Source: Takakia lepidozioides (Eukaryota > Streptophyta > Takakiopsida > Takakiales > Takakiaceae). Taken from it: DNA of 64,000 bases. The position numbers were made by a program, and so were the translations under genes. Positions within the stretch are counted from its first letter, which is position 1; each line of letters starts with the position of its first letter. The notes under the pieces were generated by a model. The model worked only from the letters and a program-made list of their open reading frames with translations. It was not told the origin of the DNA and searched no databases. The DNA lies in contig CM060732.1 in assembly GCA_030704615.1 (NCBI GenBank), forward strand, positions 14,510,001 through 14,574,000, written 5' to 3'. Shown here one piece after another: positions 12,424 to 24,900 of the stretch.

Positions 12424-14222
12424 TTATTGCAAGCGTGACAGGTACGGCCCACGAGGTACAGCCTGGAACGCCCCTCTGGCAGCCTCGTCGGCAAGCTGGA
12501 CGCCCCATTTCAAATCCTCCCCACCCCCCTCCGACCCCTCCACCTGCCCCCGCCCGCTGCCCGCCCGCCCCCTAACGCCGCCCCATCGCTGGCCACGTGA
12601 CGCCCCACTCTCCGTCGGTCCCCCCATGCGCTCGTCATCGCCGGGCGCTCCCACCGTTGATCCCCTAGCCATGCGCCCCCACCCCGCCCGATCTCCAGCC
12701 ACATGGCGGCCCCCCCCTGGGTCCCCTCATCCCTGGGTTGATCCCCCATCCAGTGCGGGAATGATCCCCACCCCCCATCTCCCGCCACGTGGTGCCCCCC
12801 TGAACTGTCGATCCCTGCCATCCATCCAACCTCAATTGAATGGATGATGTGGGTCATCCGCCCCTCATCCCCCCGCCATACTCCGGCGCAGGGCATGGAT
12901 GATAGGCCGATGCCACCATTGTGCCACGTGGCGGTCCCCTCACCGTCGATCCCCCGCGCACCAGGTTGATCCCCCGTCCAATTCGGGAATTGATCCCCTA
13001 TTCCTCATCTGCCGCCACATGGCATCCCTACGCCGTGGATCCCCTCATCCCATCCACGGCGTGACCCCCGAGCCGTCGCCAACCCCCCCCCTCGGTTGAT
13101 CCCCGTCCAGTGCGGGAGTGATCCCCCAACCCTAATCGGCCGCCCGTGGTGCTCCGCGCATTCATCGAACCTGAAAACAATGGATGATGTCGGTCAGCCG
13201 CCCCTCATCCCCCTGTCATCCTCCCACGCAGGGGATTGGATGAAGGGCCAATGATACTGCCACGGCACGTGGCGCTCCCCCTGCCGTTGATCCCCTCATC
13301 CCATCCATGGCGCAATCCCCCGCGACGTCGCCGCTCCACTCTCCCTGGGTTGATCCCCCGTCCAGTGCGGGAGTGATCCCCCTCCGCTAATCTGCAGCCA
13401 CGTGGTGCTCCCCGAACCGTCGATCCACTGCCATCCATCCAACCTGAAACATCACTGATGACACTGACACGCCACGTGGCAATCCACCCACTGTCGATCC
13501 CCTCCTCCGATCCACGGCCCGATCCCCCGAGCCGTTGCCGCCCCCCCCCCCTCCCGGGTTTATCCCCCATCCAGTGCGGGAGTGATCCCCTAAACCATAA
13601 TCTGCCGCCACGTGGTGATCCCCCGAACCGTCGATCCCCTACCCATCCATCCAACCTTAATAAAATGGATGATGTGGGTCATCCGTCCCTTATCCCCCTG
13701 CCATCCTCCCGCGCAGGGGATGGATGACGGGCGGATGAAGGGCTGATGACACTGCCATGCCACGTGGTGGTCCTCACCGCCGTAGATCCCCTCCTCCCAT
13801 CGACGCGCGATCCCCCGCGCCGTCGCGGACCCCGCCTCGGATGATCCCCTCGTCCAATTCAGGGACCAATCCCCCTCCCCACATCTGCCGCCACGTGCTG
13901 CTCCACCGTACCCTCGATGACCCACGGGGCCACGTGGTGGTCCCTTTGTCGTCGATCCCCCCCCCCCCCCCCCCCCCCGCCTCCGCGCCGTCAATCCCCC
14001 TCGACCACGTGGCGGCACCCCCAATGTCGATCCGCTGCCGATCCTCGCCACCCCCCCGGGGACTGATCCCCCTCCCCTCTTCAACGTCATGTGGCCGTCC
14101 CCCCGCCGTCCGATCGTGCCTCGCGATGGTCCACTACGTGGCGCTCCCCCGGCCGGCCATCTCCCTCCCTGGCCTTGCCGTCGATCTCCTGCTTTGATCC
14201 CCCTTTGACTGATCCCCCAATC
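12424..14222. repeat. C-rich degenerate repeat block with recurrent CACGTG palindromes
   Basis: The plus strand is extremely C-rich. It is built from recurring phrases: GCCACGTGG, GTCGATCCCC, GTCCAGTGCGGGAGTGATCC and AATGGATGATGTGGGTCAT. The last phrase recurs near 12,838, 13,180 and 13,664, giving a loose unit of about 340-480 bp. CACGTG or a one-base variant appears about 15 times. Long open frames on both strands are a product of the composition and have no recognisable domain. The AT-rich Helentron ends abruptly against it. Confidence 0.75.
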
Positions 14223-14720
14223 CCTTACACATCCAACGATGGGGATCAAACCACATGGCCATGCATGTGATGGTGACTTCGTCGTGGAGGTAGGGTAGTC
14301 CATGTCCGGCTTCTGAGGGTTTGGCAACTGTCGTGCTTGTTTGTGCTCCTGCTTCGACGGGTTTGGGATGACCTGCCAGTGCTTGAATCATGTCCGCTCT
14401 ACGGCGTTTGTTATTCTCTTGCGACAAACGTCTTGCATACAATGCGTACAGGGGGTTTTCTTGTTGTTGTTCTTCTCTTGTTGTTGTTTGTTGTTTTCAA
14501 AGCTGAAGTAGAGGAGTGACGTAGGCTGTAGCTAATCCCATGTGCAGGGGGATGATGGTCTGTAACTATAGTACCTTTCCCACATGAAACTTCAGCCTCA
14601 ACTTCATGTTTGCTTTTTCAAACTACTTACCTTACAAGATTGACATGTAAACATGGCTTTGTAATTTTTTTATGTGCATGTTGCAGATCCGAAGATGGTT
14701 GCATATTCGAGCAGCTGAAT
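14223..14720. other. No gene recognised
   Basis: Mixed-composition sequence between the C-rich block and the Ulp1-like relic. It includes a TTGTTGTT-rich stretch near 14,460-14,500. I see no domain or structural RNA. Confidence 0.35.
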
Positions 14721-15057
14721 AGGATTGATGCAGGTTGCAGAGTCCAAGATGGTTGTATACCGGCCAGCTCACAATGCATGCACTTATAGGGATTTCTTTT
14801 TCGTCCTAGCATGGTGTTTTATTCCTCCTACACAACGGTCTCCTTCTCATGTTTCCCTGCCCTTGCAGTTTTGGTCTCTTTCCTCTCAGACATTGCCTCC
14901 CTCCCTCAATCCCTCACTTGCAAAATCCCCCAATATCCAATCCCTCTCGAGTTTCTGCTCCCCCACTGTCTGGTCCCCCCTGTGTGAGGAGGCAGCACGA
15001 AACAGTCCTGAGATTGTGTGCAGGTCCCCAGTTGACATGAGGATGGGTGAGAATTGA

Positions 15058-15655
15058 ATGTGCAAGGATCTAGCCATAGTACCGACGTGGTTCATGCCAC
15101 TGTGCACAGGGTATGTCATTGACTCGACAAAACCCCCCCTGTTTCCTTTTGCATTTGCTTATGGAATTTACTATACGCAACAACATCTGATTCATACTCA
15201 TCTGATGGTGTGCAGGGGTCACTGGAGTTTGATGGTCTTCGATAAAAACAAGTTTGTGCATCTCAACTCTCTTCCCAGCTTGCGTTCCCACAAGCAGGAT
15301 GTGTTTGAGATGCCTCTGCGAATTTTTAGAGCATTCTTATGGACTGGGAGTGGCTTACACTTGACGTTCCTATGTAGGCAGGGGGTGGGAGTGCAGGTAT
15401 TTTGTGATGACATACATAGAAAAGTACGTGGAGACCAAAATTACAAAGAAGTGGGGGAAAGCCCCCACAAAGGATTGGTTTACATGGGATTATACTGTTT
15501 CAAAACAGGATTTTCTTGTAGGATGGATACAAGATCATTGGGAGGAAGCACACTTTGACCGTAGGCTATCAGGTGTCCATCCTGGAGAAGCCCAGGATGT
15601 GCGGGTGGTATCTCCATTTCCATCCAAAAAAACAAAAAAAAAAAACTTGGCATGA
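15058..15655 (+). pseudogene. Ulp1/C48-type cysteine protease relic
   Basis: Across two frames there is GHWSLMVFDKNKFVHLNSLPS (about 15,215-15,280; the HW...N/D part of the C48 catalytic centre), then WECRYFVMTYIEKYVE (about 15,385-15,430) where the family has DCGxFV. The catalytic Cys is present but the neighbouring Gly is Arg and the frames are not joined, so the copy looks dead. C48 domains are often carried by plant Mutator-like elements, which fits the transposon-rich setting. C-terminal residues KWGKAPTKDWFTWDY continue to about 15,600. Confidence 0.55.
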
Positions 15656-15779
15656 CTGATATGCAGAATAGGATAGAATAGCGAACACACTTTCCACACA
15701 GCAGACGTAATTTGCCCACTATGGGAATACAAATGGGAATGCCCCTTACTTTTCTCTTTTATACCACTGTGAATTATTA

Positions 15780-16078
15780 TCATACATCTAGTTTTCAAAG
15801 TTCTAAAGGCGGGATCTGTGTTTTCAAAGTTGTGCAGGGCAATCATTATTTGCAAACTTCATTGGGAGGATCAATGTTTTGAAAAATTTGCAGGGGGGGA
15901 ACAATGTTTGCCAACTTCATTGGGGGGATTGGTGTTTTGAAATATTTGCAAGGGGGAGCAGTATTTGCAAACTTCACTAGGAGGATCAGTGATTTCCAAA
16001 GTTCTACAAGGGGATCAGTGAATCCAAACGTCATTGGGGGAATCATTTTTTTCAAAGTTTTGCTGGGGGGAACAGTGT
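15780..16078. repeat. Minisatellite, about ten degenerate units of about 29 bp
   Basis: Alternating units of the type GGGGGATCAGTGTTTTGAAA and TTTGCAAACTTCATTG repeat about every 28-30 bp. The array ends exactly at the LTR fragment that begins TGTCGCGC near 16,076. Confidence 0.75.
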
Positions 16079-16139
16079 CGCGCACCTCACTTCGGTAAGC
16101 TCCCCTTCAAGTCATAGTTACTCGCTTTGATGCGCGCGC
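16076..16139 (-). mobile_element. LTR-end fragment matching the 55.5-56.2 kb LTR
   Basis: About 63 bp, read on the minus strand, match the terminal part of the LTR at 56,180-56,241 almost exactly, including GGTGCGCGACA. No primer-binding site follows, so it is a fragment and not an element boundary in use. Confidence 0.8.
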
Positions 16140-16660
16140 CTGACATTGTGTTCGTATATGCTGAAGTGCCTGCAACTCTCTCTGGTGGCTGGAATTTGGG
16201 TAATTCCCAGTGAGTATTTTTTTCAATACTTTCATAGCGCTGCGAGCTTCCCCTCATTGTCACGAACATCCGGTACAAATAACTGCCAATATAAAAACTT
16301 GGGCAGCCCATTACAACGTCTACTGCCGGGGTAGGATTAATCTTCAATTTCCCCAGTGCCCACATGTAAGCGACCAGCTCCTTGTACTCCAGGGGAGCCT
16401 GGCGCCAAAATTCAACCAATTCTGCCCCTAACCATGTCTCCTCCCTAGCCAATGGCCTCATCTTATATCTCAAAGGTATGAGAGTTTGATTGAGCAGATG
16501 CAATTGACCCAATGACCAGCAGGGGATTAAGGTTTTGAATACCTTTTCTAGTATTTCTGGTTCCAGCTTCTTGGTGAGAACAGTGCAACACGGGAGCAAA
16601 TCCCAACTTAGCTGAGCATGGATTGCATGCATACTTTTGGCTTACCTCGGCTTGTGAGGG
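16087..16660 (-). pseudogene. Fragment of the coiled-coil protein family of 59.2-61.8 kb, fused to LTR sequence
   Basis: A 181-codon open frame. Residues about 75-150 match the C-terminal domain of the 59.2-61.8 kb protein: ELVAYMWALG against ELVAFQVVHG, VVMGCPSFYIG against IVMGCGLYYAA, and HWELPKFQPPE against HWVLPSVPPH. Its last roughly 20 codons come from another source: the DNA at about 16,076-16,139 is the reverse complement of the 3' end of the LTR at 56,180-56,241. It is therefore a truncated family member joined to an LTR piece, with no coiled-coil half left. Function unknown. Confidence 0.6.
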
Positions 16661-17012
16661 CATGCATACTTGTCACAGTTCAATATTAATAAAAAAATTC
16701 ATTTGAACCAAAGCTCCACTTTTTGTGCAATGTTGCATTTTGTTGAATGTTGACTTTTGGCTGCGAGGGTCTAGCACTCAAGCTTGCAATCAGACCCACT
16801 GGAATGCCACCTCTGTCAATTCCCTCTGTCCATGGGGAAGGTGCTTGCATGCTCGCCCCCCACGCTTCTCGTCAGACGCCGCAATTATTGGTTTGCGCAG
16901 CGCACCTGCACAGGTCTACAGCCTTCTCACTGCATACCGTTGGCAGTTATTGCGCAAAGGCTAGGGGCCGCATTCCGGAGATGAGGTTCATTAACATTCT
17001 GACAGTGGATTT

Positions 17013-19754
17013 TTGGGAGAGTGGGCTCGCCGGATTCATGAATATGCTTCGTCGCTCGGAAAGATTGGCCCTGCATTCCTTTCCCTCGCTGCATCCCCCC
17101 TTCTCCCAGGGCGCTTGCCCGAACGCCGTCCTGGCAGTCTTGTGTGCACATCTCCCATGGCAAAAAACTCAAGCGCTATAGTGTACTGCCCTCCTCACAA
17201 GCATAGAGCTACATTTCCGTGCAAATGGGGGATCTATCGAGTGATGGAGAAATATCTCTACGTCCGATACCACCTAAAACCAGGGTCAGTATTCCTGGAG
17301 GAGGAAAGGAAAGATTCAAATGGAGTTGTAGTCGAAAGTATTGTTGTGCTCCACGATGATTTCGGCGACGGCAGGGAATGACGAGTTTCACCATCGGACA
17401 GCGTCATATACAGGGCTGTTGGGGACTTCATTTGCCCGCCAAATGCGCCTTCTATCCTGCCGCCTTCCATGAAACAATCCGCGAATCAGAGAGTTGGTAC
17501 CTCAAAGAGAGAAATCCGCAACGAAGTTAATCCAGAGCTGATCCCATCAATGAAGATGAGCGAGAACCGGGTTGTTCACAATCTATCCGACTCCGACGAG
17601 GTCATGGAAGTTTCAAGATCATCCTGGAGATCAGGCAAGTCCTCAATGGACATCAGCAGATGAGGGAGTCATATTCCCAGCACGAGCTCAGCAACTCGAT
17701 CAATTCTTGATATTCTGCAAGGGCTTCAGATGGAGGGACACCGCTCCGAGCTGACTGGGCTGGACTACAACAAGTTCGAAATTAAATCCGTGACATGCCT
17801 TCCCGCAGACGTCGACGGTAATATCTTTTTTGAGTTCCCTCCTCGAACGGACTATTCGAGGGTGTCTAGAATGTTGACAGATATGGATAGGAAACATGAT
17901 GGTCATCCTTGGTGCGTCACCACCAGCAAGAAGATGCTCGATGGTGTGCCGGTGCGCTACGTTGTGTGTGCGGGCGCACTGCGGTGTTTCTCCCCAACTT
18001 GCTTCCACTTTAAATCTAGAGGTCACAGGAACGAGACGGATTGGACAAGCACAGCTCATCAACCATTTCGAGCTCAGGAAAAGGTTCCAAACTCCACATT
18101 TAGGTGTGCGCATTGCAAAGAACCACCACATTGCATGTCTATTTGTAATGCCAAGCAGTTCTATGTGTTGCACCGTTTCCCTGACCTCACACGAGCTTGC
18201 ATACACGTTGGTGTGCATTGTCATGAATTGGCGAGGGGAAACTCGCGAGAGGCTGCCTAGGAGGCAGAGCAACTCATTCAAGAGGAGGTTAAGTTGAGAC
18301 CTGGTGCCAAACCCAGACAGATACAGCTGCAGGCCGCCCATAAGATGGCATTGGGCATAATTATGTCGGAAGATGGCTCTAACAGAGTTCCTCTTGATGA
18401 GAAGGAAATGGAGGCCTTGCTGGAGTCAGTGTCCCACGTCTATTCACCGAATGTCCAAAACCACATTGTCTCCTACAAACAGAGAATTGGGCGAGGCTCG
18501 GATATGCACTCCATTCTGGAGGTGAAGCGACGATGTGGATATGACTACATTCATGGAAGTAGGTTTCCAGGACAAGGGACTGAGGCAGATCCTTGTTTTG
18601 TATTCAAAATGTCAATGTGTGGGCCTGGCAGCGGCGTGGATCTGGTCCACCGGATGACGAGTGGGGACTTGTCAAACAGTTGGGTCATGTTCGACCATAT
18701 CAAGCAAATTACAAATCACTAGTGGGTGACAATGGGTGCACATATCTACGACCCCCACTGCAGGATGCTAATGCAATTGCTATTTGTGAGATGAAAGGGG
18801 AGGACACACAATTGGAGATGCTTCTTTGGCAGGGAATAAACGAACAGATGGCCAGGGCGGGATTTCCCCCGCCCAATTTCCATGGTTTCATGGCGGACAA
18901 CGCATAAGCAAATTGGGTTGCCATCCGAAGGGTGTACGGGGAAGACCCCAATGTTCCAATGGAAGGCAATGAGAGATCTTGTGGGTTCCATTTTCTCCAG
19001 AGCTTGTTGCAATACACAACCAGGCTCATGGCGCCAGAATTCAAAGATGAGCACCGTTCCATGTGTCTTGCGTGGAAGTGTGCTCCCACCTTGGATGATG
19101 CAAAGACACAGTTTGCATGTATACGAACTTGGTGGACAACGTCAGGTGCTGTAAAGAAATCAGACGAGGGAGCAATGGTCAGTTGGCTAGCATGGTGGCA
19201 TTATCGTTTTCTCCAGTTCGGCGACTATATGTGGGAGGTGAGTTGGACACACGTCCCGTTCATATTTATGCTAGTCATTATTTGTAACTTGCTTGTAACC
19301 TCAGAATGTGCATGTGCAGGAAATGTGTCTGGACTCCGACACTGACATGCCGACAATAAACATGGCCGAATCAGTACATTCTTCCTGGCGTGCCTCCTCT
19401 GCGGCGCATATGATGGACATCCTCACTGCCACAACGGAAGACATTGTGGGGTCAATTATGCAGCAATGCAGGTACAACGAGTTCTTGAAAGGGAAACAGT
19501 GGGGCTTGGGGCCGGACAGGCAGGAAATGCTGATGCGGACTGCCTCCAGATCGAAGAATCTTCGGAAGTGGGCGGCAGCCTTGCGAGAGGGCCTTCGAGA
19601 CACGCCATTGCTTCGAAGAGGCCAACACTTGGAAGGAGATGTTCACACCCGTCCAGTGAGACGAAGACTTGACGAGGCACCTGGCGGAGAAGAGGATTCA
19701 TGGCGAGTTGAGCAAACAGAGAACTCACTTCGGAAAGGAAAGGAGAAGAGGTAA
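17013..19754 (+). pseudogene. Mutator-like transposase, copy A (stops, C-terminus deleted)
   Basis: Domains in order: an N-terminal FLEEERKDSNGVVVES module, a Cys/His module that resembles WRKY-GCM1 zinc binding (GHPWC, CAHCKEPPHC, then a His-rich turn), and a DDE-type core with VMFDHIK, FMADNA and an FHFLQSL block in place of the C-x2-H motif. A GT-AG intron (about 19,240-19,318) is conserved with the other copies. In-frame stops lie near 17,385, 17,661, 18,258, 18,719 and 18,904. The SWIM end is missing. Most stops are single C:G to T:A transitions from copy B. Classification as MULE rests on the D...D...C-x2-H spacing and the SWIM finger in copies B and C. Confidence 0.75.
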
Positions 19755-20115
19755 GAGACAACGTACCTTCATCATTTTCATTGTGAAGTCAGGACAAAGA
19801 GGAAGGAGGTGTCGGTGATGAAGGTCATTCTCAGGTTGTTGGAGAAACTCAACAACATGTTTCACCTGCTGACCAAGAAATATTTTCAATTGTTTTTTTA
19901 TGCATTAGAGTATGTTTTGCAGTGTAATGAAATCCACCCCAAAACTCCAGAACGAGACCTGCAATATTAAAGTAATCTCTTTCAAACACATTATGGACTT
20001 CTGGATATCCGTTGACGTCCAGTGGCAGTTCAATGTCGAAATAGAATCCATAATAAGATGGCGGCAGGAGAAATTTGCAGATCTTCCAGAAAATTGAGTT
20101 CCAATAGTAGCAGTT

Positions 20116-20500
20116 GTGGGGGCCATTTCTGGAAATATGGCGCCGAATTTCCCTATTTTGGGCCAAAAACTGGCTAAGTCCCAACATGTACGGGAACGAT
20201 GTCTAGAAAAATGGTGTCGAATTTCCAGTTACATGGCCCAGAACTGCCCAACATTTGTGCAATCCTCGGCACAATCTCCCGAAATTCGGCGCCACATTTC
20301 CAAATTTTGGGCTAACACACTTGACATGTTGGGACCTATAGCCGCGAAATTCGGCACCATTTTTCGCCGGAGGCACCTATTACGCGAAATACATCACAAT
20401 TTTCTTCGGTTGCGGAACATATTACCGTGAAATTCGGCGTCATTTTTACAGATGCCGCTCGGAGTTTCCGTGAGGGCAAGACGAAATATCTTGAGCATGG
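20116..20500. repeat. GGCGCC-centred dispersed repeat, arm 1 copy
   Basis: Units of the form AAATTCGGCGCCATTTTT alternate with their complement, separated by phrases such as TGGCTAAGTCCCAACATGT. The inverted counterpart is at 21,330-21,770. The same units occur in the intron at 31.1-31.65 kb. Confidence 0.75.
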
Positions 20501-20697
20501 CTCCCAAACTTCAATTTCAGCTTCAAACAATGAATATTATATTATTATTGTTCTGACACATTCCATTTTAATAATATTTTTAATGTTTTTTATTTCCAGA
20601 ATTTGTACTTCTGCTCATGAAATCCGATTGTCTTACTACTCCGCCCATGCCGCTCATGCCGCTCACACTCATGAAATAGCTAACCTCTTGCCAGTCC

Positions 20698-21141
20698 ATA
20701 TGATGTGCTTATCTTGGGAGGTGTAAGGTAGTGGCTGCTGTGAGTGCAATGCGTAGCAGTGATGCCTTACTGTATTGAGATATACCGAAGGTAGACTGTG
20801 TTGGAAATATAGGGTGTAGTTGTGGGTGGGGTGGGGGGGTTAGTTGTGGTTTGCATGGGGTTGGGGGATGTGATGATAGATGACCACAGATTGAGTGGGT
20901 TGGGGTGTTTTGCGGTTTTAATTGGCGTTTTGGGGGTGCAGGTTGTGGGGGTGTGTCATGCCAGGGATATATGATGGAGTTAGGATTTGGGTGGGGCATT
21001 TCGAGAATGAATTGTGGTTCCAATTTGTGTGATGCGAGCAGCAGGTGGGGGCATGTGGCATATTTTTGTGGGCATTGGGTTGTGAAGACATGGGCAGTAG
21101 ATGACTGTTCATATATAGGTGGTAGGTAGTTGGGGTCCCAA
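20698..21141. other. Spacer between the inverted arms
   Basis: About 445 bp, G/T-rich on the plus strand. It separates two element termini that face each other. No gene is seen. Confidence 0.6.
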
Positions 21142-21150
21142 TCGAGGTTA

Positions 21151-21185
21151 GCTATTTCATGAGCATGAGCGGCATGAGCGGAGTA
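21151..21185. repeat. Left terminal inverted repeat, CATGAGCGG-rich
   Basis: It reads GCTATTTCATGAGC followed by ATGAGCGGC iterations. The complement is at 34,135-34,186, and the arm-1 version at 20,640-20,697. Iterated short units inside a terminus suggest binding sites for the element's own transposase; this is inference. Confidence 0.65.
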
Positions 21186-21909
21186 GCAAGACAATCAGTT
21201 TTCATGAGCAGAAGTACAAATTTCGAAAATAAAAAATAATTATAAAACATTAATTTAATGCAATGTGTCAGAAAAAACAAATATATTATTCGGAACCTTG
21301 AAGGGAAAATTGTAGTTTTGAGAGTTGTGCTCATCATATTTTGTCTTCCGCTCATGCCAATTCCCAGCGACATGTGCAAAAATGGCGCCGAATTTCGCGG
21401 TAATAGGGTCCGTAACCGGAAAGAATCGCGACGTATTTCGCGGTAATAGGTCTCTCTGGCAAAAAATGGTGCCGAATTCCGCGGCTATAGGTCCCCTCAT
21501 GACAGGTGTGTAAGCCCAAAATTTGGAAATGTGGCGCCGAATTTCGGTACATGGTGCCGGGGATTGCACAGATGTTGGGCAGTTCTGGGCCATGTAATTG
21601 GAAATTCGGCGCCATTTTTCCAGTGCATGTTCGGACAGCCAGTTTTTGGCGCAAAATAGGGAAATTCGGCGCCATTTTTCCAAACACGGGTACCAGTGCA
21701 TGTTGGGACTTAGCCAGTTTTCGGCCCAAAATAGAGGAATTCGGCGCCATTTTTCCATAAATGGCCCCACAACTGCTGTTGGATCTCAGTTTGAATGGAA
21801 TATTGCCTCATTCCAGGAGTTTTGGGGTGCAATTCATTACACTGCAAAAAAAGTCTGATACATGAAAATGCAATTGAAAATATCCATATGGAGGATTCTC
21901 TTTGCCCCA

Positions 21910-24900
21910 TCAATGATTTCTGGAATCCCTAAGGAGGAGTTTGTGCAGCTCGTTCACGCTCAACGCCGGTGCATGAATAAAGTCATCAATAGTCACGTTC
22001 ATCCTCAACCTCTTCAGGTAAATGTAATACAGATGTTTGCACGGATAATACTTTGAACCCTTCTTTGCTTCCATCAACGAGAAGTCCGTACAATTGCAAG
22101 TCGTCTCCACTCCAATCGTAATTGTGTATACATCGTCGCGTACAGTCGAGCCGCCCGTTGCCATCCGATAAACACGCCCAAGGCCGGGTGGGGGTACGTC
22201 CACGGAGCTCTGAATAGTGCAAGCCATCCCAAGAGCATTGACAATCCGAGTCTCATTCAACTTGTTAGGAGGGTGTCGTCTCTTCACTCTTCCGAATCAC
22301 ATTGTGGGATGTGCAGAATTGTCCAATCCGTCTCTACTGGACCGAGCAGTCTGCAATGGCTGGGTCTGAGGAACCGGAAATGTGTGGGCCGGGACGTCTG
22401 TGCGTTGCACCATTCGAAATCCTGCTGCAGATAGAGCATCCGCCTCATTCTGAGAGAGGCTGCAAGCCGGTGCAACAGGCCAGATGCCCGGAGGCTCCGA
22501 CATTCCCTGAATCCCGTACTTGGGCTTGCCAAATACACAGGTCATTATGTCGTGCCTACAGAACCAAAATGTCTGCGTTGTGGCGTGAGCAAATGTGGGA
22601 GTCAAAAATCTGCCGCTGAAACAAGGTGCAGGTACAGCACCGTGTGGATTCCTCCGAATCATCTCACCACACCGTGCTCTCGTATCCACCCGGATGGCGA
22701 GCACTTCCCTCGAAATGCCGGCAATGTCCTCCGCAATTCTCCACTGTGACTCCAACACTCTTGTCTCCACAATGGGAATGTTGTACTGCTTTACTACAGA
22801 TGGCTCGTTATGTTGCTGGGGCACGCGCCCTGTGCTCAAAGGAGATGGCGATCTTGAACGTGCAGGACTTGCGGTGCTCGACGAGACCTCCTCGGGCAAC
22901 ATCATAGGACCACGAGGGAGCGTGCGAATATTTCTTGTCAGCTCGCCATGAATCCTCTTCCCGCCAGGTGCCTGTCAAGTCTTCGTCTCACTGGACGGGT
23001 ATGAACATCTCCTTTCCAAATGTTGGCCTCTTCGAAGCAATGGCGTGTCCCGAAGGCCCTCTCGCAAGGCCGCCGCCCACTTCCGAGGATTCTTCGATCT
23101 GGAGGCAGTCCGCATCAGCATTTCCTGCTGTCCGGCCCCAAGCCCCACTGTTTCCCTTTCAAGAACTCGTTGTACCTGCTTTGCTGCATAATTGACCTCA
23201 CAATGTCCTCCGTTGTGGCAGTGAGGATGTCCACCAGATGCGCGCAGAGGAGGCACGCCAGGAAGAATGCACTGATTCGGCCATGTTTGTCGTGGGCATG
23301 TCGGTGTCGGAGTCGAGACACATTTCCTGCACAAGCACATGTTGAGGTTACAAGCAAGTTACAAAATAATGCCAAGAATAATTCAACGGGACGCGAATTC
23401 GTGCAACTCACCTCCCGCATATAGTCGCCGAACTGGAGGAAACGATAATGCCACCATGCTAGCCAACTGACCATTGCTCCCTCGTCTGATTTTCCTTACA
23501 ACCTGACGATGTCCACCAAGCCCGTATACATGCAAACTGTGTCTCTGCATCATCCAAGGTGGGAGCGCGCTTCCACGCAAGACACATGGAACGTGCTCCT
23601 CTCTGAAATCTGGCGCCACGAGCCTGGTTGTGTACTGCGAAAGGCTCTGCAGAAAATGGAACCCACAAGATCTCTCCTTGCCTTCCATGGGAAATTGGGG
23701 TCTTGCCCGTACACCCTTCGGATGGCAGCCCAATTTGCTTGTGCGTTGTCCGCCATGAAACCACGGAAATTGGGAGGGGGCAATCCCGCCTTGGCCATCT
23801 GTTCGTTTATTCCCTGCCAAAGAAGCATCTGATTGTGTGTCCTCTCCTTTCATCTCACAAATAGCAATTGTCATTAGCATCCTGCAGTGGGTGTCGTAGA
23901 CATGTGCACCCATTGTCACCCACTGGTGATTTGTAATTCGCTTGATATGGTCGAACATGACCCAACTGTTTGACAAGTCCCCACTCGTCATCTGTCGACC
24001 AGTTCGACGCCGCTGCCAGGTCCACACGTCGACATTTTGAATACGAAACAACGATCTGCCTCAGTCCCTTGTCCTGGAAACCGACTTCCATGAATGTAGT
24101 CATATCCACATCGTCGCTTCACCTCCAGAATGGAGTGCATATCCGAGCCACGCCCAATTTTCTGTTTGCATGACACAATGTGGTTTCGGACATTCGGTGA
24201 ACAGACGTGGGACACCGACTCCAGCAATGCCTCCATTTCCTTGTCATCGAGAGGAACTCTGTCGGAGCCGTCTTCCGACATAATTCTGGCCAACGCCATC
24301 TTATGGGCGGCTTGGAGCTGTATCTGTTTGGGTTTGGCACCCGGTCTCAACTTAACCTCCTCCTGAACGAGCTGCTCTGCCTCGTGGGCAGCCTCCCGCG
24401 AGTTCCCCCTCGCCAATTTGTGACAATGGGAACCAACGTGTATGCAAGCTCGGGTGAGGTCAGGGAAACGGTGCAACACATAGACTGCTTGGCATTACAA
24501 ACAGACATGCAGTGTGGTGGTTCTTTGCAATGCGCACACTTAAATGTGGAGTTCGGAACCTTCTCCTGAGCTCGAAATGGTTGATGAGCTGTGCTGTCCA
24601 ATCGGTCTCGTTCCTGTGACCTCTGGATTTAAAGTGGAAGCAAGTTGGGGAGAAACACACCGCAACGCGCCCACACAAACAACGTAGCGCACCCGCACAC
24701 CATCGAGCATCTTCATGCTGGTGGTTTTGGTAACGCACCAAGGATGACCGTCATGTTTTCTATCCATATCTGTCAACATTCCGGACGCCCTCGAGTAGTC
24801 CGCCCGAGGAGGGAACTCAAAGAAGATATTACCGTCGACGTCTGCGGGAAGGCATGTAACCGATTTAATTGCGAACTTGCTGTAGTCCAGCCCGGCCAGC

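Larger units (their letters stand above)
16925..20697 (+). mobile_element. Mutator-like element copy A, arm 1 of a large inverted repeat
   Basis: It aligns in reverse complement with 21,142-25,645, starting from the shared ACTGCATACCGTTGGC (16,927 here, about 25,640 there) and ending at CATGAAATAGCTAACCTC (20,670-20,695). Arm 1 lacks about 1 kb that encodes the transposase C-terminus in arm 2 (22.9-21.9 kb). It carries the transposase pseudogene, the GGCGCC repeats (20.1-20.5 kb) and the CATGAGCGG-rich terminus. Confidence 0.82.

Noticed and set aside
12424-14442. Long open frames on both strands in the C-rich block (up to 245 codons)
   Set aside because: Stops are rare there because of composition. 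The peptides are Pro/Arg/Gly-rich on both strands and match no domain.
20698-21141. Hairpin spacer as a replication origin
   Set aside because: No origin-specific motif is seen; it is simply what lies between two facing element ends.
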